Origin: Gammaproteobacteria bacterium HGW-Gammaproteobacteria-13
GTDB lineage: Bacteria > Pseudomonadota > Gammaproteobacteria > Pseudomonadales > Pseudomonadaceae
DNA: 64,000 nucleotides
Assembly: GCA_002840155.1 (NCBI GenBank)
Contig: PGZH01000005.1
Location: forward strand, 470,550 to 534,549
Reading direction: 5' to 3'
The stretch's first letter is position 1. Every line of letters begins with the position of its first letter. Below are positions 36,425 through 44,498 of the stretch, one piece after another. Under the pieces are notes generated by a model, which did no database searches, was not told the DNA's origin, and saw only the letters and a list, made by a program, of their open reading frames with translations. The position numbers and the translations under genes were made by a program.

Positions 36425-37366
36425 ATGGCCGATACCGCGTTCTATTGCACCCTCAGCCACGAAGGCATCCTCGCCGTGCGCGGCCCGGACGCCAACAAGT
36501 TCCTCCAGGGCCAAGTCACCTGCAACCTCAATTACCTCAGCGACAGCCACTCCAGCCTAGGTGCGCGCTGCACCCCCAAGGGCCGCATGCAGTCGAGCTT
36601 TCGCATCCTTAGCGTAAGTGACGGCTACCTGCTGGCAATAGCCAGCGACTTGCTGGAAGCGCAACTGACTGACCTGAAAAAATACGCCGTCTTCAGCAAG
36701 TCCAAACTCACCGATGAAAGCCAGGACTGGCTGCGCATCGGCCTGAACGGCGGCGATGAAGCCCTACGCAGCCTAGGCCTGGAGCTTGCAGAAACCGCCG
36801 ACAGCGTCGCGCGCAGTGATGAACTGCTGGCCCTGCGCCTGAGCGATGGCCGCGCCGAACTCTGGATACCCGCCAGCCAAGCCGCAGCCGTACAGGCACA
36901 AGTGGCCAGCCAACTGCCGCAAGCACCGCTGAATGACTGGCTACTGGCACAAGTGCGCGCCGGCATCGGCCAGGTCATGGGCAGCACCCGTGAGCTGTTT
37001 ATTCCGCAGATGATCAACTTGCAGGCCGTGGGCGGTGTGAGCTTCAAGAAAGGCTGCTACACCGGCCAGGAAATCGTCGCGCGCATGCAGTACCTGGGCA
37101 AACTCAAGCGTCGCCTGTATCGCCTCGAGCTGCATGACAATCAGCTGCCAGAGCCCGCCACGGCGCTGTTTTCGCCCACCCACACCTCCAGCGTTGGGGA
37201 AGTGGTGCTGGCCGCGCGCAGCCCGGCCGGCGTCGAACTGCTGGCCGTGCTGCAGGACGAAGCTGCGCTGAATGGCGTGATTCACCTGGGTTCTGCCGAA
37301 GGCAGCACGCTGAGCGTGCTCGATTTGCCGTATACACTGGACGCAGACCGCGAAATACAGCGCTAA
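36425..37366 (+). CDS. ygfZ: Folate-binding protein YgfZ
   Basis: 313 residues of the aminomethyltransferase-like fold. The family motif KGCYTGQEIVARMQYLG is at about 205-221, with its cysteine intact. YgfZ uses tetrahydrofolate and helps assemble or repair certain Fe-S enzymes such as MiaB, under oxidative conditions. The start ATG at 36425 has no strong ribosome-binding site. It is divergent from sdhE, an arrangement common in gammaproteobacteria. Confidence 0.94.
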   Translation: MADTAFYCTLSHEGILAVRGPDANKFLQGQVTCNLNYLSDSHSSLGARCTPKGRMQSSFRILSVSDGYLLAIASDLLEAQLTDLKKYAVFSKSKLTDESQDWLRIGLNGGDEALRSLGLELAETADSVARSDELLALRLSDGRAELWIPASQAAAVQAQVASQLPQAPLNDWLLAQVRAGIGQVMGSTRELFIPQMINLQAVGGVSFKKGCYTGQEIVARMQYLGKLKRRLYRLELHDNQLPEPATALFSPTHTSSVGEVVLAARSPAGVELLAVLQDEAALNGVIHLGSAEGSTLSVLDLPYTLDADREIQR

Positions 37367-37416
37367 GCACTTACTACACTGATTACTATTGCCTGACCGC
37401 CTAAAGAGAATTGCCC

Positions 37417-38253
37417 ATGAGCAAGCTTGCCGAGAAAGTCCAAAAGGAACTGATCCAGGCCATCGACAGCGATGAACTGGTACTGCCGACCCTGCCAGAG
37501 GTCGCGCTGAAAGTCCGCGAGGCAGCAGAAGACCCGGACATCGGCATCCCGCAACTGAGCAAGGTGATCGGCAACGACGCCGCCCTGACCGCGCGCATCA
37601 TCAAGGTGGTCAACAGCCCACTGCTGCGCACCAACAAGGAAATCACCGACCTGCAGATGGCCGTCGGTCGCCTCGGCATCAATTACACCTGCAACCTGGC
37701 CACGGGCCTGGCCATGGAACAGATGTTCCAGGCCACCAGCGATGTGGTTGACCGCAAAATGCGCGAAGTGTGGAACAAAAGCACGGAAATCGCCGGCATC
37801 TGCCACGTTCTGTGCAAACACTACACCCGCCTGCTGCCGGACCAAGCCACCCTCGCCGGCCTGGTGCATCAGATCGGCGTACTGCCGATCCTCACCTACG
37901 CCGAAGAGCACAGCGAGCTGCTGGCCGATTCGATCAGCCTTAACCACGTGATCGAGCAGATCCACCCGATCATCGGCGACAAGATCCTGCGTACCTGGGA
38001 ATTCCCCGAGCTGATCGCCATGGTGCCCGGCCAATACCTGGACTTCACCCGCGACAGCGCCAAGGTCGATTATGTCGATATCGTCCAGGTCGCCACCCTG
38101 CAGAGCTACATTGGCAGCGAACACCCCTACACCAAACTGGACTGGAGCCAGATTCCAGCGTTCGCCAAGCTCGGTCTTGACCCAAACCAAAACCTCAACG
38201 AAGACGAAGACCTCTCCGCCGCCATGGAAGCAGCCATGAGCATGCTCCAGTAA
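37417..38253 (+). CDS. HDOD domain protein
   Basis: 278 residues from the ATG at 37417 (a TTG two codons earlier is less likely). The HDOD domain occupies about 20-215: LPTLPEVALKVREAAEDPDI, LSKVIGNDAALTARIIKVVN and LATGLAMEQMFQATSDVVD, with LAGLVHQIGVLPILTYAEE near 148-166. HDOD proteins usually lack phosphodiesterase activity and take part in signalling, often with c-di-GMP or DNA-damage pathways. It is a paralogue in type of the gene at 12952, but the sequences differ. It follows ygfZ by 50 bases. Confidence 0.88.
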   Translation: MSKLAEKVQKELIQAIDSDELVLPTLPEVALKVREAAEDPDIGIPQLSKVIGNDAALTARIIKVVNSPLLRTNKEITDLQMAVGRLGINYTCNLATGLAMEQMFQATSDVVDRKMREVWNKSTEIAGICHVLCKHYTRLLPDQATLAGLVHQIGVLPILTYAEEHSELLADSISLNHVIEQIHPIIGDKILRTWEFPELIAMVPGQYLDFTRDSAKVDYVDIVQVATLQSYIGSEHPYTKLDWSQIPAFAKLGLDPNQNLNEDEDLSAAMEAAMSMLQ

Positions 38254-38321
38254 AGCCCCTCACGCGCATGCAGCCGAATGCAACTAGACTGAACCCAGTC
38301 CCCGCAATCGGCATACGGCTC

Positions 38322-39083
38322 ATGCGCACCCTGCTGTTATCTGCCCTCTTCAGCCTGTTTTGCGGCGGTCTCGCTGCAGCCGATTCAGTGCGCCTGACCA
38401 ACGGCGAATGGCCGCCTTACCTGGGTGAACAGCTGCCGCACAAGGGTGTTGCCTCACGCATCGTCGCCGAAGCCTTTGCCCTGCAAGGCATCAACGTGGC
38501 CTGGGAATTCCACCCCTGGGCACGTTCCCTGCAACTGGCCGAGCGCGGCAAACGCGACGGCAGCGCAGTCTGGCTGCACAGCAACGAACGTGAGGAAAAG
38601 TTCTTTATCAGCGAGCCGGTGGTGGAAAGCGGTTACTACCTGTTCCACCGCAAGGGCTACAACTTTGACTGGCAGCAGGTCAGCGACCTGCAAGGCCGGC
38701 GCCTGGCTGGCACGCGCGGCTATGACTACGGCGAAGCCTTTCAGCAGGCTGAAGCCAGCGGGCAACTGCGGGTCAATCGGGTGACCAGTGATGAAACCGC
38801 GTTTCGCCAACTGATTGCCGGCCGCGTCGATCTGTTCCCCATGGACAAAGTGGTCGGCTTCGACATGCTGCATCAGCACTTCAGCGCCGCCGAACGTGCG
38901 CAGCTGAGCTTTCACCCCAAGCCGTTGCGCAGCGACAGCCTGCACCTGCTGCTCTCGCGGGAAGTGCCCGGCAATGCCGAGCTGATCGCCCGCTTCAACC
39001 AGGGCCTGGCACAACTGCGCGAAAGCGGCAAGGTCGCCCAGTACCTATTGGAAATCCAGCAACCGCTTAGCCTGGCGCCCTGA
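38322..39083 (+). CDS. Periplasmic substrate-binding protein (SBP_bac_3 type)
   Basis: 253 residues from the ATG at 38322; an earlier in-frame ATG at 38268 is unsupported. A signal peptide of about 20 residues ends in GLAAADS. The mature protein has the bacterial extracellular solute-binding type 3 pattern (GEWPPYLGEQLPHKGVASRI, then WARSLQLAERGKRDGSAVW). It has no permease or ATPase neighbours, so it may act as a soluble binding or sensing protein rather than in a transporter. It ends one base before the convergent tctE gene. Confidence 0.82.
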   Translation: MRTLLLSALFSLFCGGLAAADSVRLTNGEWPPYLGEQLPHKGVASRIVAEAFALQGINVAWEFHPWARSLQLAERGKRDGSAVWLHSNEREEKFFISEPVVESGYYLFHRKGYNFDWQQVSDLQGRRLAGTRGYDYGEAFQQAEASGQLRVNRVTSDETAFRQLIAGRVDLFPMDKVVGFDMLHQHFSAAERAQLSFHPKPLRSDSLHLLLSREVPGNAELIARFNQGLAQLRESGKVAQYLLEIQQPLSLAP

Positions 39084-39084
39084 C

Positions 39085-40500
39085 TCAGGCTTGCGCACTG
39101 GCGAATGCGACACGTACCAACAAACCGTGCGGCTGCGCCTGATGCAGGCTGATTTCAGCCTGATGCGCGCGGCATATCTCACCGACAATCGCCAAGCCCA
39201 AGCCTGCCCCAAAGCCCTTGTTACTGCGCCGATAGAAGCGCGCAAACACCCGCTCATGCTCTTCGGGCGGAATCCCCGGGCCGTCGTCTTCGACCTCCAG
39301 CACCCCAGCCGGCAGTACCCGCAGAATCACATTGCCGCCGGCAGCGGTATGCGCCAGGGCGTTATCCAGCAGGTTGCACAGCAGCTCGTTGAGCAAGGTT
39401 GGCTCACCGCTGACCCACACCGGTTGCTCGGCCTCCAGAGCCAGGGAAATACCCCGCGCATGGGCCAGTGGCGCCAGCGCCATGCCCAATTCGCGTGCCA
39501 GCTGGCTGAGATCAAGACGCTGCGCACCGCCTTCAGCAATCGCCCGTGCGCCGCTTTCGATACGCGCCAGCGAAAGCAATTGATTGGCCAGATGGGTGAG
39601 TTTGTCGGTGTTCTGCGCGGCTTCCTCCAAGGTACTGCGCCAGATCGACGGTTCCTGGGCGCGCAAGCCCAGCTCGACCCGCGCCTTGAGCGCCGCCAGG
39701 GGCGTGCGCAGCTCGTGGGAGGCATCGGCGATAAATTGCGACTGACGTTCGAACAGATTACGCAGACGGTCATTGAACTGGTTCAGCGCATCGATCAGCG
39801 GGCGCAGTTCACGCGGCATGCCGAGATCCGACAGCGGCTGCAGATCGTCGCTGGTACGCGCCGCCACGCTGCGGCGCAAGGCTTCCAGCGGGCGCAGCGC
39901 AGCACTCACCGCCAGCCACACCAGCAGCAAGGCACTCAGCGACAGCACGCCCATGCGCAGCAAGGTGCCGAGCAACAGCTCGCGGGCCATGCGTTCACGT
40001 GCGCCCTGGGTTTCCGCCACGCGGATTTCCGCCACGCCATTGACCCCCGGCTCGCTGAGCGGCTGCAGCAGGCTGACCACCCGCACGCCCTGGTTGCGGT
40101 ATTCGGCATCGTAGAAATGCGCCAGCGCCGGGTAATCCTCGGTGCGCTTGGTGCCGGGCGGTGCCGGCGGCAAGTCTGCGTAACCGGACACCAGCGCGCC
40201 CTGCACATCCAGCACCTGGTAGTAGATGCGCCCGGCACTGTCATAGGCAAAGGTGTCCAGCGCCACATAGGGCACATTGGCGTTCAGCCGTTCGGCGGTG
40301 GTGTACAGGCCATCGGCAATCGCCCGCGCCGAGGCCAACAAAGTGCGGTCATAGGCGGTATCGGCAGCATGCCGCGCGCTCCAATAGGCGCTCAAGCTGC
40401 TGACCAGCAGAATCAGCGCTAACAGCACCGCTAATCGGCGGATCAACCGCCCGCGCAGGCTGCCCGGCTGGTGCTCCACGGGTTTGCCGCGCTCAGTCAC
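39085..40500 (-). CDS. tctE: Sensor histidine kinase TctE
   Basis: 471 residues from the GTG at 40500; an equally good GTG lies at 40524 because of a 24-bp tandem duplication. TM1 is at about 22-40, followed by a periplasmic 2CSK-type sensor, TM2 near 180-200 and HAMP. The H-box is ASHELRTPLAALKARVELGL, the N-box LLDNALAHTA, and the G-boxes EDDGPGIPP and GAGLGLAIV. TctE senses extracellular tricarboxylates and phosphorylates TctD. The frame continues to 40653 inside tctD, but that part is not translated in any plausible model. Confidence 0.92.
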   Translation of the reverse strand: MTERGKPVEHQPGSLRGRLIRRLAVLLALILLVSSLSAYWSARHAADTAYDRTLLASARAIADGLYTTAERLNANVPYVALDTFAYDSAGRIYYQVLDVQGALVSGYADLPPAPPGTKRTEDYPALAHFYDAEYRNQGVRVVSLLQPLSEPGVNGVAEIRVAETQGARERMARELLLGTLLRMGVLSLSALLLVWLAVSAALRPLEALRRSVAARTSDDLQPLSDLGMPRELRPLIDALNQFNDRLRNLFERQSQFIADASHELRTPLAALKARVELGLRAQEPSIWRSTLEEAAQNTDKLTHLANQLLSLARIESGARAIAEGGAQRLDLSQLARELGMALAPLAHARGISLALEAEQPVWVSGEPTLLNELLCNLLDNALAHTAAGGNVILRVLPAGVLEVEDDGPGIPPEEHERVFARFYRRSNKGFGAGLGLAIVGEICRAHQAEISLHQAQPHGLLVRVAFASAQA

Positions 40501-40538
40501 CGACTGTCTCCAACCCTCAGTCACCGACTGCCTCCAAC
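40492..40538. repeat. 24-bp tandem duplication across the tctD/tctE junction
   Basis: Bases 40492-40515 recur at 40516-40539 with one internal mismatch (position 40507 versus 40531). Each copy contains, on the minus strand, GGAG, a seven-base spacer and an in-frame GTG (starts at 40500 and 40524). The tctD stop TGA lies in the copy nearer tctD. Two ribosome-binding sites with two starts therefore serve tctE. Confidence 0.95.
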
Positions 40539-41188
40539 AAATAGCCCAGACCACGGAAGGTGACGATGCGCACCCCGCCGCCTTCGAGCTTTTTGCGCAG
40601 GCGATGGACGTAAATTTCGATAGCGTCGCTGCTGGCATCCTCATCCAGACCAAACACCTGGGCGGCCAGTTGCTCCTTGCTCATCACCCGTCCGGGCCTG
40701 GCGATCATCGCCTCCAGCACCGCCTGTTCGCGCGAGGTCAGGGTCAGCAGACCGTCAGCCAGGGTAAAGCGCCGGGTATCCAGGTCATACAGCAGATTGC
40801 CGCAGCGTTGCTGGCGTTCGCCACCAAGCACGGTGCGCCGCAGCAGTGCCTTGACCCGCGCCTCCAGCTCGCTCAGTTCAAAGGGTTTGGCCAGGTAATC
40901 ATCGGCCCCCAGGTTAAGGCCATGCACGCGGTCCTTGACCTCACCACGGGCGGTGAGCATCAGCACCGGCAGGGTATTACCGCGCTCACGCAAGCGCGCC
41001 AGCACCTGAAAACCATCCAGGCGCGGCAGGCCGATATCGAGAATCGCCAGGGCGTAATCCTCAGTGCTCAGGGCCATATCGGCGGCCACGCCGTCATGCA
41101 GCATGTCTACGGTCAGCCCGGTGCCACGCAGGGCCTGAGCCACGCTTTCAGCCAGGGGCAGATGGTCCTCGACCAGCAGGATTCGCAC
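40517..41188 (-). CDS. tctD: Response regulator TctD (OmpR family)
   Basis: 223 residues from a GTG at 41188 (VRILLVEDHLPLAESVAQAL). The receiver has ED at 8-9, the phospho-acceptor Asp in LAILDIGLPRLDGF at about 51, and Lys in LAKPFE. A winged-helix Trans_reg_C domain follows (LTSREQAVLEAMIARPGRVM and SDAIEIYVHRLRKKLEG). TctD controls the divergent opdH-tctCBA genes for tricarboxylate uptake. A longer frame to 41905 overlaps opdH antisense and is rejected. Confidence 0.94.
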   Translation of the reverse strand: MRILLVEDHLPLAESVAQALRGTGLTVDMLHDGVAADMALSTEDYALAILDIGLPRLDGFQVLARLRERGNTLPVLMLTARGEVKDRVHGLNLGADDYLAKPFELSELEARVKALLRRTVLGGERQQRCGNLLYDLDTRRFTLADGLLTLTSREQAVLEAMIARPGRVMSKEQLAAQVFGLDEDASSDAIEIYVHRLRKKLEGGGVRIVTFRGLGYLLEAVGD

Positions 41189-41237
41189 GGTAATGGCACT
41201 CCACAAACTTGTTGTTATGCGCCCAGTGTAACGGCGC

Positions 41238-41363
41238 ACCCTGGGGGCCGTCGCAAGCGACGTGAAAAAACTCTCCAGGCGTTTTTTGTGGCCTGCCATC
41301 CCTGGCGGCCACCCTGCAGGCCGTCGCAGCGACGTCAAAAAACGCTCCAGGCGTTTTTTCAAG
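41238..41363 (+). repeat. Triple-hairpin element, tandem copies before opdH
   Basis: Two consecutive copies of the element seen at 36185-36265. Copy A (41238-41288) has GGCCGTCGCAAGCGACG and a stem AAAAAACTC/GCGTTTTTT with one mismatch. Copy B (41286-41363) is full length, with GGCCTGCCATCC/TGGCGGCC, CGTCGC-GCGACG-like pairing and the perfect 9-bp stem AAAAAACGC / GCGTTTTTT with loop TCCAG. It lies in the divergent tctD/opdH region, ending 120 bases before opdH. Confidence 0.85.
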
Positions 41364-41482
41364 CTGAAAGCCTGGTGAAAGCTTGACCCCCTAGCATCGG
41401 TTTCAGGTGGCTCGATCCACCGACCTGAACGACTGACGCAGTGGTGCGCAGCCGTGACAAAAACAACAATGGAGACCACAGG

Positions 41483-42754
41483 ATGCCGACTGCATCTCAT
41501 CAGGCGCTTGCGCCTGCTCACCTGCTTAGCTTGGCCATCGCCGCCGCGCTGCTTGCCCCCGCTGCCCATGCCGATTTTGTGGCTGACAGCAAAGCCAGCC
41601 TGACTACCACCAATATCTACCTCAACCGTGATTTCCGCGAAGGCACAAGCAGCCAGCAGAACAAGCGTGAAGAGTGGGGCCAGAGTTTCTGGCTCGACGT
41701 CCAGTCTGGCTACACCGAAGGCACCGTTGGTTTCGGCCTTGATGCTTTGGGCCTGGTTGGGGTCAAACTGGATTCCGGCGGCGGCCGCACCGGCACTGAC
41801 CTGCTGCCGGAGCAGGACGATGGTGGCACCCCGGATCAGTTCGGCCGCCTGGGCCTGACTGCCAAGGTCAAGGTCTCCAATACCGAGCTGCGCTATGGCT
41901 CGCACGTTCCAGAACTGCCCGTGGTCAAGGCCAGCGACAGCCGCCTACTGCCGCAGGTGTTCGAAGGCGGCCTGCTGACTTCCAGCGAACTCGACGGCCT
42001 GACCTTTACCGGCGGGCGCCTGGATAAAGTCATCGACCGCGCCTCGACCAACTCCGAGGAGCTGATCCTTAACAGCAAGAACCGCCGCTTCGCTGCCGGT
42101 ATCACGGCAGACCATCTGGACCTGATGGGCTTCGACTACAGCTTCAACAAGCAGCTCAAAGGCCGCTACTACTTCGCCGATCTCGACGATATCTATCGCC
42201 AGCACTTCTTCGGCCTGCTCGCCAGCCAACCGCTGGGCAGCGGCACCCTCAGCGCTGATGTACGCCTGATGCTGAGCAAGGACAGCGGCGCATCCAATGC
42301 TGGCAAGATCGACAACCGTGCGTTCAACGCCATGCTCAGCTACGGCATCAACGGCCACAAACTGGGCATGGGCTTTCAGGACATGAGCGGCGACACCGGT
42401 TACGCCTACATCGATGGCAGCGACCCGTTCCTGGTCAACTTCGTGCAGATCAACGACTTCGCCAACGCCGACGAGCGCTCCTGGCAGGCCCGTTACGACT
42501 ACGACTTCGGCAAGCTCGGCGTTCCCGGCCTGAGCTTTATGACCCGCTACATCAAAGGCAGCGACGCGCAAATCGCGGGCACTGATGACACCGGCGGCGA
42601 GTGGGAGCGCGATATCGAGGTCAAGTACGTGGTGCAAAGCGGGCCACTGAAAGATGTCTACGTGCGCCTGCGCAATGCCAGCTTCAAATCCGACTTCGCC
42701 CGCGATGCGGACGAGAACCGCGTCATCGTCGGCTATACGCTGCCGATCTGGTAA
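41483..42754 (+). CDS. opdH: OprD-family porin OpdH (tricarboxylate)
   Basis: 423 residues from the ATG at 41483 with GGAGA eight bases before. A signal peptide of about 30 residues ends in APAAHADF. The 18-strand OprD-type barrel is recognised by DSKASLTTTNIYLNRDF, the WGQSFWLDVQSGYTEG segment and the C-terminal strand NRVIVGYTLPIW. OpdH is the outer-membrane channel for citrate, aconitate and related tricarboxylates. It is the first gene of opdH-tctCBA and divergent from tctD. Confidence 0.92.
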   Translation: MPTASHQALAPAHLLSLAIAAALLAPAAHADFVADSKASLTTTNIYLNRDFREGTSSQQNKREEWGQSFWLDVQSGYTEGTVGFGLDALGLVGVKLDSGGGRTGTDLLPEQDDGGTPDQFGRLGLTAKVKVSNTELRYGSHVPELPVVKASDSRLLPQVFEGGLLTSSELDGLTFTGGRLDKVIDRASTNSEELILNSKNRRFAAGITADHLDLMGFDYSFNKQLKGRYYFADLDDIYRQHFFGLLASQPLGSGTLSADVRLMLSKDSGASNAGKIDNRAFNAMLSYGINGHKLGMGFQDMSGDTGYAYIDGSDPFLVNFVQINDFANADERSWQARYDYDFGKLGVPGLSFMTRYIKGSDAQIAGTDDTGGEWERDIEVKYVVQSGPLKDVYVRLRNASFKSDFARDADENRVIVGYTLPIW

Positions 42755-42768
42755 CCCACAATAATCGG

Positions 42769-42900
42769 GTGTTAACAAACTGCTGCGCTCGGCCATGCCG
42801 CGTTGAAATCAGCCTCAAAATGCTCATGTACTACTCGTACACTCCGCTTTTTCGGCTAATTTCGCCTTGCCTGACCTTCGCTCGCGACGTTTGTAAACAC
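42769..42900. repeat. Dispersed palindromic element (about 140 bp), diverged copy
   Basis: Terminal inverted repeats GTGTTAACAAAC (42769-42780) and GTTTGTAAACAC (42889-42900) enclose an internal segment sharing the layout CTGCTGCG..., AATGCTCAT.TAC, ACTCCGCTT and TTTCGCCTTGC with copies at 48271-48414 and 54575-54720. It fills the opdH-tctC gap. This copy is the most diverged of the three. Confidence 0.75.
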
Positions 42901-42925
42901 CCTCTAGCGCCAAGAGGAATACCCC

Positions 42926-43903
42926 ATGAAAACTGCCTTTACCCGCATCGCCCTGGCCACCGCCTGCATGGCCTTTGCCGGCCAACTGCTGGCTGCCGAA
43001 CCCAAGCGCCCGGAATGCATCGCCCCGGCCAAGCCAGGCGGTGGTTTCGACCTGACCTGCAAACTGGCGCAAAGCGGCCTGAAAGACAGCGGCCTGCTGA
43101 AAGCACCAATGCGCGTCACCTATATGCCCGGCGGTGTCGGCGCGGTGGCCTACAACGCAGTAATCGCCCAGCGCGCGGCTGATCCCGGCACAATCACCGC
43201 GTTCTCCAGCGGCTCCTTGCTCAACCTGGCGCAAGGCAAGTTCGGCCGCTACGACGAAACCGGCGTGCGCTGGCTGGCAGCAGTAGGCACCGACTATGGC
43301 GCCATCACCGTGCGTGCCGACTCGCCGTACCAGAATCTGGATGACCTGGTGCAGGCGCTGAAGAAGGACCCGGCGAGCATCGTCTTCGGCGCTGGCGCCA
43401 CCATCGGCGGCCAGGACTGGATGCAGACTGCGCTGATCGCCCGCCTGGCCGGCATCGACCCGAAAAACCTGCGCTACGTGGCCTTTGAAGGCGGCGGCGA
43501 AACCCTCACCGCCATGCTTGGCGGCCATGTGCAGGTCACCTCCAGCGGTCTGGGCGAAGTCACCCCGCAGTTGGCGGCGAAGAAAGTGCGCATCCTCGCC
43601 GTGCTCTCCGAAGAACGTCTGCCGGGCAAGCTGGCTGACCTCCCTACCGCCAAGGAGCAAGGCTATGACATCGTCTGGCCAGTGATCCGCGGCTTCTATA
43701 TGGGCCCAGAGGTGACCGACGAGCAGTACAACTGGTGGAAACAGCAGTTCGACAGCCTGCTCGCCCGTGAAGACTTCGCCACCCTGCGTGAACAGCGCGA
43801 CCTGCTGCCGTTGTCGGTTACCGGCGACGAGCTGAAAGCCTTGGTCTTCAAGCAAGTTGAGGAATACAAGGCATTGGCTGGCGAGTTCGGCCTGATGCAG
43901 TAA
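42926..43903 (+). CDS. tctC: Tricarboxylate-binding protein TctC
   Basis: 325 residues. A signal peptide of about 23 residues ends in LLAAEP. The Bug/TctC fold is recognised by ECIAPAKPGGGFDLTCKLAQ, VTYMPGGVGAVAYN and the GAGATIGGQDWMQTAL segment. It binds citrate-like substrates in the periplasm and hands them to the TctAB membrane complex. The gene has AGAGGAA before the ATG and follows a palindromic repeat after opdH. Confidence 0.95.
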   Translation: MKTAFTRIALATACMAFAGQLLAAEPKRPECIAPAKPGGGFDLTCKLAQSGLKDSGLLKAPMRVTYMPGGVGAVAYNAVIAQRAADPGTITAFSSGSLLNLAQGKFGRYDETGVRWLAAVGTDYGAITVRADSPYQNLDDLVQALKKDPASIVFGAGATIGGQDWMQTALIARLAGIDPKNLRYVAFEGGGETLTAMLGGHVQVTSSGLGEVTPQLAAKKVRILAVLSEERLPGKLADLPTAKEQGYDIVWPVIRGFYMGPEVTDEQYNWWKQQFDSLLAREDFATLREQRDLLPLSVTGDELKALVFKQVEEYKALAGEFGLMQ

Positions 43904-43920
43904 GCGGCCACGCCGCAATT

Positions 43921-44012
43921 CGTAGGATGGGTCGGGCCGCGCAGGTTGAGCGCAGCGATACCCATCAATGGGAGCTGTGCGATGGGTATCGCGATGCTCA
44001 ACCCATCCTACG
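43921..44012. repeat. Palindromic repeat, GTAGGATGGGT family
   Basis: CGTAGGATGGGTCGGGCCGC opens and ACCCATCCTACG closes a 92-base imperfect palindrome in the tctC-tctB gap. GGTTGAGCGCAGCGATACCC pairs roughly with GGGTATCGCGATGCTCAACC. It is the same family as 22990-23080. A hairpin here could lower expression of tctBA relative to tctC, as often seen for binding-protein operons. Confidence 0.85.
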
Positions 44013-44052
44013 GCCAACGGTCTTTCCCTGACCCTCGACTAGGTAATCCGCC

Positions 44053-44496
44053 ATGTACGTTCGCCTGTTCGCCGCGAGCTGGCTGCTGTTTTGCGCCGTT
44101 CTCGCCGTCATCGCCTGGGGCTTCCAGGCACCCTTCGCCTACGACCCGGTCGGGCCGCGCGCCTATCCCTTGCTGCTGCTTGGCCTGATGGCCGCCGGCA
44201 GCCTGTGGTTGATATTCAAACCCGGTCTGCTGGAACAGACGCTGAATACCCGCGCGGCCGTGCGCGCCGTGCTCTGCGTAGTGGCGCTGCTGGCTTATGC
44301 GCTGCTGTTCGAAGTGCTCGGCTTCGTCATCAGCACCACGCTGGCCACCTTCGCCCTTGGCCTGCTGTTTACCGGTCGCCCACTGCCCTGCGCCATCAGC
44401 GCCGTGCTGATGGGTGTACTGCTGTATGGCCTGTTTGATTACCTGTTGGATGTGCCGCTGCCCCTCGGCCTGTTCGAAGCCTTTGTGGAGAGCTGA
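44053..44496 (+). CDS. tctB: Tricarboxylate transporter small subunit TctB
   Basis: 147 residues with four hydrophobic helices (about 8-26, 38-55, 75-108 as two adjacent, 118-137), matching the TctB family. It is the small membrane subunit of the secondary, binding-protein-dependent tricarboxylate transporter. Only two bases lie between its stop and the tctA start. Confidence 0.92.
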   Translation: MYVRLFAASWLLFCAVLAVIAWGFQAPFAYDPVGPRAYPLLLLGLMAAGSLWLIFKPGLLEQTLNTRAAVRAVLCVVALLAYALLFEVLGFVISTTLATFALGLLFTGRPLPCAISAVLMGVLLYGLFDYLLDVPLPLGLFEAFVES

Positions 44497-44498
44497 AA

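Noticed and set aside
41189-41905. A long N-terminal extension of tctD
   Set aside because: Runs antisense through opdH and across the repeat element; the GTG at 41188 begins a canonical receiver.
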